A DNA stretch of 64,000 bases from Hanleya hanleyi (taxonomy: Eukaryota; Mollusca; Polyplacophora; Lepidopleurida; Hanleyidae), in contig JAVTVY010051717.1 of the NCBI GenBank assembly GCA_036873755.1, positions 202,842 through 266,841 of the forward strand, in the 5' to 3' direction. Of the stretch, positions 1 through 13,400 are shown one piece after another. A model generated the notes under the pieces. It did no database searches and was not told the origin of the DNA. It saw nothing but the letters and a program-made list of their open reading frames with translations. Position numbers and translations under genes: made by a program. Each line of letters begins with the position of its first letter. Position 1 is the stretch's first letter.

Positions 1-1400
1 ATAGCGTCTCTACATCACGTTGTTATCTAGATATATGAGACAACATATTTAGTAAACTTTTATCATTGTTGCCCACACAGACTAATCTGAAGGATGATAC
101 CACATCTTTCTTTCTTCTGCTGGGTTATTGCACCAGGCTGACTCAATTGGTTGATATAGGATATTTCACCATCAGTGGGCAATTTGACCTGAATTTGTAG
201 CCTGATATGGTCTGTGATGAAATGTTTGGATGTGAAATAGGATACACGTTAAAGGCCACAGTTTACATATATCTATAACAATATACTGAATTGTGTGTAT
301 TGAGGCTGGCAAGTTGGTAATAGCAGTGTAGATAAATGCACCAACAAATGATGGAAAATTAGCATTTCCTATTTCATACATGAGAGAATTTATTTAGCGT
401 CTCCAACAGTGGGCACTATTAACTTTTCCAGATGTCACCGCTGGAGAGTCGTTAGTGTAGCAACTATTATCGCCCTCAGTTTCTATTATACCCTGGACAC
501 TGATCAGCCCAGCAGTACAGCACGAGGTGTTGGGGGGAGAGTCCGAGAGAGCGGACATTAGCCGTTTTTTTTTAATTAGCGTAGGGAATGGTGCTCTGTC
601 AGAGCAGTTGAAAAGTAAATGTTTCTAGTCCCAAATATGACAGGAAACTGGAAAAGAAACACAAATTTGAAGTGAGAAAGGTCAAGATCAGAGATTTGTT
701 AGAATGCAAGAATCAAATCAGGCATCACTAGAGAGCCATTCTCCATGGATATATTTATTTGGCATTCAACTTCAAGGTACCTCATCTGAAGAGAGTACAT
801 AATAATAATCAATGAACAATAAAGCACACACGAAAAAAAATAAACAACTGATTATAGGTTACTGAATTTAAAACACAACGATGATTTTATTATCGATTTC
901 TTCAGTAATAACAGATAATAGTGTCATTGTTGTGTTTAAATTTAGTAATTTCTCTCATAAAATCCAGTCATTTTTTATTTCCTTTTGAGGTAGAACATTT
1001 TTTAACTAATGACTGAACTGAAGAAATTATGCAATGTTGTATAGGCTGGATATATAAAACGTGCAGTATAATATGCCTTCAATCTCAACGGAATTCCAAG
1101 ACCAGCAAATGAGTGAAAACGGATACCATCGGAATGTGTGTCAACATTACAATGTATGGTCAGTTAGGCTAAAAATAGATTACTCAGGAATCTCCAGTTT
1201 AATACTAGATTCAAGTGTACTGTTAAGCTAGCCATATTATAGATATCTCAGAGTACATGTAGATCTAATAGACTGATTAAGACGTACGAGCGAGCGCACA
1301 CATGCATGTGTGCTTTTTAATATAGATATAATTAAAATATTTTTTGGAAGCTGACGTTTTAGAACAACAACAACGACCACCGAAAGCCAGCAAAAGATTT
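1..1400. other. Intergenic AT-rich stretch
   Basis: No gene, RNA or known repeat is recognisable here apart from a near-perfect hairpin at 859-948, listed separately. Open frames are short and have no recognisable motif. Confidence 0.5.
859..948. repeat. Long near-perfect hairpin
   Basis: The left arm (about 859-894) and right arm (914-948) are reverse complements over roughly 33 bp with a few mismatches, around a loop of about 18 nt. The size would suit a miRNA-like precursor, but it could equally be the remains of a small inverted-repeat element. There is no evidence of transcription. Confidence 0.4.
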
Positions 1401-1404
1401 ACCT

Positions 1405-1659
1405 TCATTGGACCTCTGACGCTTCTGTGAGAAGAAGTTTTTCAAAGTTGCTTGGCGCTTCATGACAATGATTTATAAAATACATGTCAAGTGATATTCG
1501 TGGCTCGGTAAAACTTCGCAGCAGACGAAATAACAACCTCCATTCTCGGATCAAATGATTTGCTTCCTTCATGCATCGTGGCATATACAGCTCGCCTGAC
1601 GCGAGATTCTGGGATTTCGGTAGCCTTCCGCAATACCACCGGCTAACAGCGACCAGCAT
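1405..1659 (-). CDS. Unrecognised 85-residue ORF in a CpG-richer patch
   Basis: An ATG at 1659 opens a frame ending in TGA at 1407-1405. The product is basic with a run of leucines, arginines and aromatics (about residues 35-55, including REWRLLFRLLRSF). I recognise no family. The patch at 1400-1860 has more CpG than its AT-rich surroundings, so it could be a promoter or first exon. A good donor (AAG/GTAAAT) follows directly at 1403/1402, just after the stop, so the frame might instead belong to a spliced transcript read differently. The opposite strand is also open (1571-1864), so chance is quite possible. Confidence 0.2.
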   Translation of the reverse strand: MLVAVSRWYCGRLPKSQNLASGELYMPRCMKEANHLIREWRLLFRLLRSFTEPRISLDMYFINHCHEAPSNFEKLLLTEASEVQ

Positions 1660-1987
1660 GATCACGAGGGTTCCCGAATATTTCGAACAATTTACGGCAG
1701 ATGTTCGAGAAGCGTGGCGTGGACTATTAGGGAAAACATGGCGGAGCTACCTGGAAACGTATAATGCCGACATATTTTGGCAAGTGCCACTAATGTTACT
1801 GATATTTTCGAGTGCTGGGCGCATCATTTTTTTTTTTGCTTTAGTGCTGGGCGGCCGAAGTTAGTCCCAGGCGCTTAAAGTCACAGTGAAGTATACAGCC
1901 AAGGGTTCCCGATGGGCATGACAGTGCACTCGAGTCATCAATAAATAATAAAAAATTAATTATAAATCAGATTTTCTTCAGAATTCG

Positions 1988-2150
1988 ATCAGCTCACAAC
2001 TTGCTGGTAACAATGCTCTAATGCACGTTCATGCCAAAAATCAAGGTTCTAATGTCAACGGTTCTCCTTATTTTGCCGACGAAAGGATTCGGATGGACTG
2101 ACTGACTCACTCATTACCAGACAATTTGCGATCTGTAGCCTACTTCGAAG
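1988..2150 (-). repeat. Partial copy of the 33.9-kb inverted-repeat element
   Basis: The reverse complement of this stretch matches 33934-34115, sharing the GCCGACGAAAGGATTCGGATG-type core and the tract with repeated TGAC/GTCA steps. The end with the CCTACTTCG motif is partly preserved, and the other end is missing. It is a truncated copy of a small DNA element. Confidence 0.65.
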
Positions 2151-2155
2151 GAATA

Positions 2156-2345
2156 AACATTTTCAAATACTTTACAAATAATTTCTGGTCCAGTCAGGTG
2201 TAAAGACCAATTAATATTCGCTGGGATAAAAAGTCCTGATTATAATCACCCCAAAAATTCAATGATGGTTTGTTATCGATAACAAACCACAACATTGGAA
2301 ATTCCAAAATTTCCACAAACGCGTATCTCATCCTCCCCTCCTCTC
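2156..2345 (+). repeat. Dispersed repeat, copy 1
   Basis: The segment matches 5114-5325 at high identity through ATTTCTGGTCC, GATTATAATCACCCC, GGTTTGTTATCGAT and ACGCGTATCTCATCC. It has no coding capacity. The family is unknown. Confidence 0.75.
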
Positions 2346-3059
2346 ATCCTCTCATTCTCTGCCTCATATTGGAAAGAGCGTTGGGAGACTACCATTGCAA
2401 AGGTAATGTGTACGCCAGCCAGGCAAGACAGTATTCTTGGAATGTGTCCCATGTTCAAATAAAAGCAGCGTTGCGACCTACACTGCCTCCCGTAGAACAT
2501 AATGTTTTACCCCCTCACTAAGATGAACAAATGACAAAAGACCTCTCACAACAGCCTTGATCCTACCTAAAGTATCTGTACGTCCGGTCTCGCACATGAG
2601 TATCGTCCTCCTCTTCCCCAAGTTAAGAAACCTGGAGGGCTGAGCACGGAGTACAGAACCATTATATAAAAAGTCCAACCTACACAAATTCCCAACAGGT
2701 TCAGGGTGCTCTATCAAAGCAGGGACGGAATGGTGAAGTGTATCACATACAATTTATGGAAAAAGATGTTTAGCAATGCTATAAGGAGAGTTTATAGCGA
2801 ATATACTGAGGAGAGGAACGAACAGTATTATTCTAATATTTTAAACGCGGTTATGATGATGAATCTGATGAAATGGCCAATCAAGGTTATATTCCTGTGA
2901 GAGAGAAGAAACTACTTCCAAAGTTTTTCGAGCACATAATTACCTAAGACAATTGCCATGAGATAATAGAATGAGTTAGCGAGTGAAAACGATTTAACGT
3001 CGCTTTCAAAACTTTTTATTCGCCCGCTTTCGATCTGTAGAGTTTTTAATCTACAGCCA
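2346..3059. other. No recognised gene; SINE scrap near 2975-3010
   Basis: Short open frames on both strands show no motif. Around 2975-3010, the phrase GATTTAACGTCGCTTTC matches the head of the SINE family found at 5.4, 25.2, 40.2 and 44.8 kb, so a short SINE fragment lies here. Confidence 0.4.
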
Positions 3060-3305
3060 CAATTTCTTGTGGGTACCTACATTTAGGGAAGAAGAATTGC
3101 CGCGCACAAACATATCATATTTGTGTGGTTGCCACGGTAACCAAATGACCATCTCTTCATCCAGCCATCAATTTTTTTTAAAATGTAAAGTCAACATTCC
3201 TTGTGAGTGGATCCTTTAGTGGGAGACGTTGTGTCGCGTACCAAATTAAGGTATCTCTTTGTTTGTCATGGTGACCAAATGCCCATCTCTCCATCCAGCC
3301 ATCCA
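3060..3305 (+). repeat. Diverged tandem duplication (~130-bp unit, two copies)
   Basis: Two consecutive units share ACCAAATGACCATCTC / ACCAAATGCCCATCTC followed by the CATCCAGCCATC phrase. There is no coding signal. It may be a remnant of a mobile element. Confidence 0.5.
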
Positions 3306-4317
3306 ATCATCTGAGAGCAATCACTGCCCGAGCTCTAAATTTGAATGTTTCACCAACAATTACCCCATTTGGATTCACACTACAGTAGCCTTTAACCTAC
3401 GTCTTCCCAAGAGTATATGTCGCTCAGGGGTATATTGAGTTCAAATGAGCTCTTGTTTAGTCATATCATGTCGGTGCATGCGAGAGAGCAGTCCCAATGC
3501 TTCAAAGTGCCATGCCATCAATTCCGATGTCGTACCATGCAGGCAATGATACTACACCCACTCGCTAAAAAGAATTACTGTTTATATCTGGGACGACGTG
3601 TATTTATATTCCATTCTACATGTCCTAGCTCCATTGATGGCCGCCATTGATATGAATTTTTAAACGCCATAATTGATCGTGTAATGCGGTTCGCTTGCTT
3701 TGCCATACTCCCGTGTATTGTATTGTAATGAATAATCCCTTGGGAAGCATACAATCGCTTTGCGAATCGGAGGTTGGATTTGTTTGGGATTGGTTGCCTT
3801 CATCGTGGTATCAAACATGATATCTCGCGTCTGGACGGACAATTCTCGCGAGTTCGAAGCCCAATGTATCATGACATTACAGCGTGACCATTATATACAG
3901 TTTTAGGTTCGCGCTTATTGACTCGTATACCGTTTTGATACTTGCTCAATTTTGTGACGGATATTCTACACTGGGATAACACCGATAGTGTTTTATTTGG
4001 CGGAGATACGATATCGGCTAGTTCATGGAGTATTTACTCCATCATTCATCCAGACAGCGATGAAATCAAAATATCATCAAACTCGAATGTGGAAATGATA
4101 TCAATTCTCTATTTTCCGATGAGCGTCGTTCAATGACTGGGTGGATGATAGCCGCCAGTGTGTTCGCTAGCCGAAGTTAAGTTCAAAAGTGTTTAATTCA
4201 TAGTCTTTAATGACAACGGTATCTCACACAAGAGAGGGGAATTGCAGAAGGTCGTGATTAAAACTTCTAAGTCCTTGGTAAATTGCAGTATATACGTTTG
4301 ATGGTTTGACAATAGAC
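3306..4317. other. Upstream region of the arrestin-domain gene
   Basis: This stretch probably holds the promoter and 5' UTR of the gene that starts coding at 4318. I see no convincing TATA box or CpG island that would fix a transcription start. Short frames show no family motifs. Confidence 0.35.
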
Positions 4318-4435
4318 ATGGGCAAGCTGTCGGATTTTCAAATTCGTTTTGAGAATTCCAGCGAAGTATTTTACACTGGAAGTACCATTGAGGGTCAAGT
4401 GTTGATCCAGTTGGGCGAGGCCATGAAGATGAGAG
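4318..4435 (+). CDS. ARRDC exon 1 (start codon, first beta strands)
   Basis: The exon begins at ATG 4318 and encodes the first 39 residues plus one base. It includes YTGSTIEGQVLIQL, the typical alpha-arrestin opening (a gap, then G.V.+). The donor is GAGAG/GTAAGA. The phase-1 end joins exon 2 to make a glycine codon. Confidence 0.88.
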
Positions 4436-7400
4436 GTAAGATAGATATATTTTATTTGACCCTATCCGCCCGTACGGCCCGATGCTGTTGAGATCTGACT
4501 CACCGGCGGGTTTTTTCGGATTTAGCTGGACCTCTTCAGAAAACTACTTTCCCTAATATTCCTCGCCACAAATGACCCACCACACAAAGTAGCCTGGCTT
4601 TCCGGTCAAACATATGAAAAAAGAGCAAACATTCCCCAACATTTTTCGAGATACGACGGTCAGAGAGATCTCACCAGACACCATTACGTCTAATTTTGAA
4701 GGTGGGCAATCAAACTGGCCCGTGGTTTGAGTATTTTTGAGATTCACATATGATAGAAACATTCTAAAATACATCACAAATAAAATATAGTTATATAGTT
4801 CATATAGATCACAAACCACTAAAAACGACCGTACTTAATATGTCGTAAATCGGTTGAGCACATCGCCAGATAACTATATTCCAAAATATTCGCCGAGACA
4901 AATGATCACACCAGGTATAGTCTGGCCTTTCCGCTCAAACATAATAAAATCGGCATACATTATTAATTCCCACCATTTCTTCAGATACGACACCAGAGAC
5001 AAGATCATACCGTCCGACGCCATTACGGCAATAGAGGTGGCCGATCAAACTGGCCCAGACTTTTTTCCTATTAAAATTTAGAAAGGTGGTTCTGATATAT
5101 TTGAGAGTCAAATTTTATATAAACATTTTGAAATACTTTTACAAATCATTTCTGGTCCATTCAGGTGTAAGGACCAATCAATGTTCGCTGGGATAAAAAA
5201 TCCTGATTATAATCACCCCAAAAATTCAATGGTGGTTTGTTATCGATACCAAACCACAACATTGGAAATTCCAAAATTAAAAAAAAAAACGCGTATCTCA
5301 TCCTCCTCTCCTCTCATCCCCTGATAGCGAATGTCTCAAGAATGAAAGCAGCTAGAGATATCTGGCTCACGACTGTGAGAGACAGAGAGAGTGAATATGA
5401 TTTAACGTCGCTTTCAACTATATTTCAGTCATATCACGACGTTGAGTCGTATTCCTTTTCAAACCCGGGAACCACACGGGTGGGGTCCTATTCCTTTTCA
5501 CACCAGGGAACCCCACGGGTGCCTCAGTTAGTCGCCTCTCACGACAAGCTGTCTGAGGAGCTGAGGCCTATTCTTACCATGACACACGTGCACAACAACA
5601 TCCCAGGTCAATCTCCGGAAGTCCCACGGAGCCTCACGAGTGTGTCTGCATGTGGGCGTGGGGTAATGCTATGCATGGGAGTTAAATAAATCAGTTGAAG
5701 TATTCGAGCTGAGGATTTAACTAATATAGTCGTTCGCTGAGATGATGTTCAGGCTTGATCATTTCTCTCTCGTTTCCAGGAATACGGATACGATTTGAAG
5801 GATCAGGGAGGGTGAACTGGTCAGAAACAATCAATGAAGGAGCTGCCGATAAGAGGCAAAAACGAACTAAAGAGTTCCGTGCAGATGAGACATATTTGGA
5901 CCAAAAGCTGCTCCTGTTCGGAAATTGTACGTATACGACTCTCGCTCATATGGCAAGCCGTTTCAGTATTTAATCGGTTATTCCACATGTGTTGGAAAGT
6001 TTTGCACATATGTACAAAATAATTCCACATATGTGTAAAAAAAAGTTTTAGATATATGGGCAAAGACTTAAGTTTAGACTTATGTTGAAAAGTTTTATAC
6101 ATATGTTGAAAAGTTTTAGACATATGTAAAAGGAAATTAGTTCGACATATGTCTAAACGAATAAGACGTATGTACAACACTTTTCCACATATGTACAAAA
6201 CTTTTCCACATATGTACAAAACTTTTCAACCTACGTCAAAAAAGTCTTTTTCCACATATATGCAAAAGTTCTGTACATATGTTGGATAAATGCAAGGAGA
6301 GTTAATGGAAGGGAAATGGACTGCTTCCTGTGGTATAATCCCTCGTCAATGTTTGTTAAACCTAAAATCGTTTCAAAATGGCGCTGTCCCTTCGGGCTTT
6401 GAGGAATTTGGAAGTACAGCGCGGACAAGCAAGCTTATAATGATAATAATAGCACTACATTATTGTAATGATAATAGTAGCACTACATTATTGTAAATGA
6501 TAATAATAGCACTACATATGTATCCCTGTATACATCAAATGAAGGGACAAAGGGGAGGTACGAAGCCTGAATTAACAAACTTGGTAATGATCTCATAATG
6601 ACATACAGGATCGAAATACCGTAGTATAAGAGTAATCAGGTCACAGAGAATCAAACACACCAGCCCGGTATCTTAGCCATTTATTTCATGGTCAACCTTA
6701 CTGACTCACATGTTGTCACTAATGGCAATTTGCTCCAGTTTTTTTTTGTCAAAAAGGCATCAAAACGATACCGAGGAGCAGTCTTTGCCCAGTGCAACAG
6801 TGGCAACAATTTGGCATATGTGAAAAAGTTTTGCACATATGTATAATAATATATATAGCTATTCGACTGAAAAACTTTATACATATGTGAAATGTTAAGG
6901 ACATATATTGAAAAGTTTTATACGTATGTGGAAAAGGTTTGTACTTATGTTAAATAAATGAACTATTTCACTTATGTATAACAGCATTTTATAGATGTTG
7001 AAAACTTTTCCGCATATATGTCTGAAAGTTTTCATCCCATGCCAAATAACCGATTGAATACTGAAACGGCCTGCCATACTCTCAACGATCATACGTTACC
7101 GCGCAAATCGTAGTTACAGAATTTTGGAACTTTTTAACTTTTTATTGACACTTCTTCGCAGTCAGACATAAGAACAACGAGATGGTGCCAAACATGGTAG
7201 ACAAATAGAATAAAACCAAGATTCACTTCAAGCAATGCCTCTTGTCACATGTTACATGTAGCCTCCTGTTTGGCCAAGAAACAGAACATGATAATGTGAT
7301 GTCCTCCATTGCACCAATGTGAGCGTCCTGTCTCTACGGAAGCGTAGATAGGACATGGGTGAAAATTATTTTTTCATCCACCGGCCCGGAGAAAATTAAA

Positions 7401-10400
7401 TCCGACCCGATATATATCAGAGATATTTGACCAATGATATTGCAGCAATTGTTACCGCAGCTCGACTCTCATTGGTCAATTATCTCCGGGCCGGAGATGT
7501 ATCTCGGGGTCGGAGATGTATCTCCGGGTCGGAGATAATTATAATTATATTATAATAATTTCGTGGACGGAAAAATAATTTTCACCCATGTCCTATCTAT
7601 GCTTCCGTATGTCTCTGTCTTGCGGGCTGTCCTCCGTGTTTTATAGGGTGGATGGTTTCCAATAAATAGGTTGGGGAGAACTACCTCTCTAAAATGGGGG
7701 TAAAATGTGTCATTTTCCACGATTAGATCAAGAATATATCACTGGGGCATAATAATACCCCAGCCAAGAGTCAGATTTTTGAACAGGATTCCCGCCCGAG
7801 CAGCACACAGCCGAAAGTGACATGATATATAGTAAAATCGATGGTTGCCAAACCTTTCCGTTACTTTTCAATTCTACATAACCCCTGTTGACCTAGCGTT
7901 AAAAAGAATGATCTGAAGATTATTTTTCCTGTTTTTATGGGCCGAGCATGTGTATAGTAGTTCGGTCATGTGCAAAACTTGTTGTTCGACCTGTAGGTTT
8001 TCCCCTATACTTCATAGCAACCCCGTAAAGGTCATCTTTCGCTATTGAGTGCAGGGGTATACTGGAGTGAGCCTGTGAAACGGAGCATGCGCTGTTCGGA
8101 TAGTGAATATATCGCTCTAAGAGACACCCGCCATAGGCGACCATGGACAGTCCGCGTCGGATGACATTGAAACACAAATCACCGTCTAATACCGACGGTC
8201 ACGGATACGTAAAGGGGAACAACTTTGCTGACATACCGGTAGAGGGCGGAGTGCAGAGGGGGTCACATTTATCCTGCAGCCATACGATAGCTTGCGACGC
8301 TACGAATATATACATTTTGATACATTTGTATTATGACGTTCTCTTGTGACGTTTGTTATTTGGACCGCCAACAATGGTATCGCGAGTGGCGTCATCACAA
8401 TATGGATTGTTGCAACGTCATAGCGAATGATCGACGTCACAGAAGAACATACCAGATTCTTCAATTCATTTGGACTAGAAATATATATCTTACATCATAC
8501 AACAAGAGCGCCTCGTGTGTCTGTCAATATGTTAGGATAGTCACTCTGCAGTACATCTGTTTTAATTTCATTTTGACCGCCCATTTATCGAACTGGAAAC
8601 CGTTTTGCGTCAATTTCCTTTGATCCACCATGTTAACAATCTTCGATCTGACCCCCAAGCAGTCACGCCCTCTGCCGTGACGTTGGTAAAGTTGCTTCCC
8701 TTTGTACATCCGTGACCGTCGGTATTTGCATAATAACAGAGACTTCGTTTGTCCTCTGCTAAAAATTAGACGACGCACACTTTTATTGGAAAATCACTGT
8801 TACGACATGTAACAAAATATAAATCAAAACTTAGTTAGACTGTAGTACTCTGTTAAATCAAGATATTAACAGTGATAGTGTACTGTTCCAGCTGTCTCCC
8901 CTTCAGTGATTGGTCATTCGACCCCGCCATTTTAAACTAAGACGAGCATTCTCATTGGATCACTATTTATAGGAGTCACCCTAATCCTCATACACAACCA
9001 CGTGACTGTCTCGGTTGATCGATGACATAGCGCGGCCTCGTTTTCGATTTCAAAATCTGGCGTCTAACGGGGAAAGTGTTGTTGTTGCTGCATCAGCCAA
9101 TCATTGGTCCTCCGTAGAAGGGTCCAATACTATAGGCTAAAACTTAGTAAGCAAAAACGACCGTTTTTACCTCCATTTTGTAGAGGTAGTACTTTCTAAC
9201 CTGATAAAGAACAGCTTATTCTTGAAGAACGTCTGGTCTTTCAACACCATCCCATACATCCTGTCCCAGAATTCCATGAAAAGCTGAAGCGGAAAGAAAA
9301 TTTTCAATAACCACAACAACACCACCATTCAAAACGGCTCATGGAGACTATTTATTCATTTATAATTTACACTGATGCGGTGATGGTCTCTGATATTAGT
9401 TGTTGAACAAAGAAGTAAATTTATATTTGATCTTTAGAACATCTGGAACCACAAAGACAGATGTCGTCGTCGTTGTGTTGTTAAAGGTGAACTGCAAAGC
9501 TTTTAATTTTATCTAAAATGTTGCTTATATACATCTTGTCTTATGTGACATAACATTTATGTGTCTTTGGGACAAATATATTTTGCAAAATTGTACTAAT
9601 AACAATATTTAAGTTATCCTGTTTTAAATCCGTCTTGAAAACTTGCATCGCTTGTCTCTCTTGGATTGTAGAACGTTATAACGTTATAACGTCTCCTTCA
9701 TTCAAGTTTTATTTAAATGTGACATCATGCTACGTCGGATGAATGAGCGAGGACCAATATAACGTCATGATGATAGATCATAGAACCGTTGATAATATTT
9801 TCATATTAAAATCTCTTATAGACTCTTATATCACACAGAATAAACCCCTATTTACAGCTTTCATCGATTTCAAAAAAGCTTTTGATATGGTTGACAGAAC
9901 CATGCTTCTTGAGAAAATGGTAAAGGTAGGCATTACTGGTAACCTGTTAGGTATTGTTCATTCTTTGTATCTGAAGTCCACATATCAAGTGCAAACTTCA
10001 TCTGGACTCTCCCCGAAATATTTTTCATCGCGTGGTGTTCGTCAAGGGTGCAACTTATCACCAACCCTGTTCAATATTTTTATTGATGACATAGGAAAGT
10101 TCTTTAGTCCAGCTTGTCAGTCACCATCCCTACATGAAGAACCCCTCTCTCATTTACTATTTGCTGATGATCTGGTCATTTTTTCAGAAACCCCTGAGGG
10201 ATTACAGAATAGTCTCAATGCAGTTGATCATTTTTCTGCATCAAATAAGTTGCCAGTTAACATAGAGAAGTCAAATATACTGATTTTCAATAAACGCATT
10301 CAGAAACGCCTCCATGCGATAAAATTCCTCCTTGGTTCAAAGCAACTTAAAATTGTTCGCAGCTACAAATATTTAGGAGTGATTATAAATGACAGGGGCA

Positions 10401-13400
10401 GATTTGATGAGGGTGTTGCTGACCTTAAGAGCAAGGGAATGAAGGCTGTGCATAGTTTATATCAATCTGTTTTCAAACACGATCCAAGTGTAACTACTTC
10501 CATGAAACTATTCAATACTGTTGTGAAACCGATCTTACTGTATGGTAGTGAAATCTGGGGGGCTGACCTCTCCTGTATTAGCAAATGTGATAAATTACAT
10601 GTTGAATCAGTACATATAAAGTTTTGCAAGTATGTTTTAGGTGCAGGTAAATATGCATCTAACTGGGCTGTACGTGCTGAACTGGGTAGCCATCCCCTTA
10701 TTTATGATATCATGCTGAATCTTATTAATTTTACATATCGGTTGAAAAATATACCAAAAACTCGTTTATTGTTTCATGCTTTTGAATCCAGTAAGGCACT
10801 TATCTTGAAAAACAAGCCAAACTGGTTCATGAAAGTTCAATCCTTAACATCAGAAATCAATGTCTGGCATCTCATTGAAGTCAATCAGAGTAGAAGTATT
10901 GTTATTGAAAACGTCAAAGCCAAAGTAACAGCCCATTTGATTAGTTTGTTTGTCACCAGCGAAGAAAATAAATCCTCCAGTAAGTTAAAAAGCTATCTCC
11001 AAGTAAAAACCAAATATGCCATAGAACCTTATTTAATTCATACTACTAACAAGAAATATAGGGAAAGCTTCTGTCGCTTAAGACTAAGTAACCATAAGCT
11101 GCGTGTCGAGACCGGTAGACATTGCAAGCCAAAAATACCCCATGAACAAAGAATTTGTACTCATTGTTCTACAGGAGCTGTTGAAAATGAAATCCATTTC
11201 CTCTTGCATTGCCCACACTATGCCGAATTGCGTCAAAAGCTTTTTACCGATATCAAAAGAAATTTTCCACATTTTGAAACTATGTTATCTGATGAAAAAT
11301 ACCATACAATAATGACAAATAATTTTCCGTCTTTATGCGGAACTGTCTGTGGTTATGTTTATCATTGCATGCAGTTACGAACTTAAAACATTGTACATAT
11401 CCAACTGAATCTGTCTATTATTTATATGTTATATATATATGTTATATCTTTGCACTGCCTTGTATGGGTGTATGCAATAAAGAATTGAATTGAAAAAAAA
11501 ATTGAATTGATGTTCCAAAACCAACGGGAGGCAAGCGATGACGTTTTTAAACGTTCTGGCTCTCGTTTTCTGGTGGTATAAGTTTTGACTTCTCATATAC
11601 CCAAAATGAAACAATAACCCACAGAACTATTACCACACATATTTGTAACAACTATAGAAGTTTTCGTTTCATGACATTTTAACAGAACATTGGAAAGCTT
11701 TTCCGTTCACCTTTAAAAATGTATCGACAAGGCCTACTCCCCAACCCTCCCACGGATGGACGAAGTCACGAGCATGATTTCCGGAACATTTTCTTCCATG
11801 ACGCCAACAGAGATTTCTCGCGAAACCCAAAGCAAAAATATTTACTATTACCGTAGTCGTCATCTCTAATAAGCGCAATACAATACTATTGAAATCATGA
11901 TATGGCTGATACTTTATCGTGTATGAAACAATGGAGGCCTTCTATCTAATATATCCAAGAATTCTAGCTGAATAATTTAGTCGGTACTTTTCAGCTGCTA
12001 ATTCCAATGTTCGCATTGATAGGCTCAAAACAATGGCGCAAAACAAATAAACTCGCCGCATTGTTTGGCATTTTGTCACGAGAGGTCGTTCACCGTGGAT
12101 GTTGTGGATGTTGTGGATGTTTGTTTATTGTTTTGTACACTGTCCTTAATGGACGTAAAGTGCAAATAAATTGAATTGAATTGAATTGAAATTGGTACAG
12201 CGGAAATGACTGATCTGTAAACCAAGCTTCTGTGTATTGTGATTAGATGACGTTACCTCTTGGGTATATTATGCCAATGTTTGTACAATTATTTTTAAAT
12301 TTAGTCTATAGTGATGGATATCAAGAAGCTGTTTTACGTTCTCTTCTTGCTACGAGACAAGCATTACCGACACTATACTACGTACCGGTGTAATATGTAG
12401 CAAATTGTCATCGATAATGTCACTGAGTAACTCACGGAACGACAGGACTGTCTGTTGTATCTATTCTCATAAGTGACTCTGCGGAGAATTTGTATCTAAC
12501 CTCGAGGGGTTTCCTGTTTTCCTGTCATTTCGATTTATCAACTCAGCTGTAGATTTACGTTTGATCGCTATGCGCAGAATCTCGGTGTACAGATTAGCAA
12601 CTTCACCTGTACGATGATGTACGATGGCTTCGCTGCAACAGAACTTCAATTCTGGCGCATAGAAGAAAACCCCAGCGGAAAGTTTTCCACACCACCGAGG
12701 GATGGAGTTGGGATCTGAACGTCGAGGAAAGGGTGTACGTACTTATTGAATGTCCGCTAACGACGTAAAAGTAAAGTGATAGTGACACAAAATGTTGGTT
12801 AGTTATTATAACCTTACAAAACGGTGTATAGGGCCTAATAATAACCTGCGTACAGGATAGTGTATGATGTATTCTTACCTTCGCTATACCAGTGAAAGCC
12901 TTAGAGAGAGGACATATTCGAACCAACTAGTGAAAAATGTTTTTATATTTTGTTACAGGGCCACGCGTGACTTCCAGCAGTCAGGAGCTTCCGTCCGGAA
13001 ATCACGTGTTCGATTTTAAATTCCAACTTCCGGCAGCAATCCCCTCATCCTTTGAGGCAAAGTATGGACGGGTTCGTTACTTTGTAACGGCAACCATTGA
13101 CAAGCCATGGAAATTTGATCACGAAGTTAAGAGACTGTTCACCGTTATACAGCCTTTAGATCTCAATAATGAACCATATGCTCTGGTAAGTTTTCTCAGA
13201 GGGGGCCAATACAAGAGTCTCGGCTTGTGGAGGTGGCAGCATAAAAAGAACAAAACAGAAATGCGGAATGCACTGGTAAACTCCTCGAGCCAGGAAACTT
13301 TGTTAGTGTCTTTTTATGACCAAATTTTGACAAATTGGCTGCGAACAATGGTGTACGATTGTATTTGTGAGTTTTTGTTGATTGGACACATTTGCCAATT

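Noticed and set aside
5821..6219. 132-codon frame with MYICGKVLYICGKVLY-type repeats
   Set aside because: It is antisense to ARRDC exon 2 and runs through the ~20-bp arrays of an inverted-repeat element.
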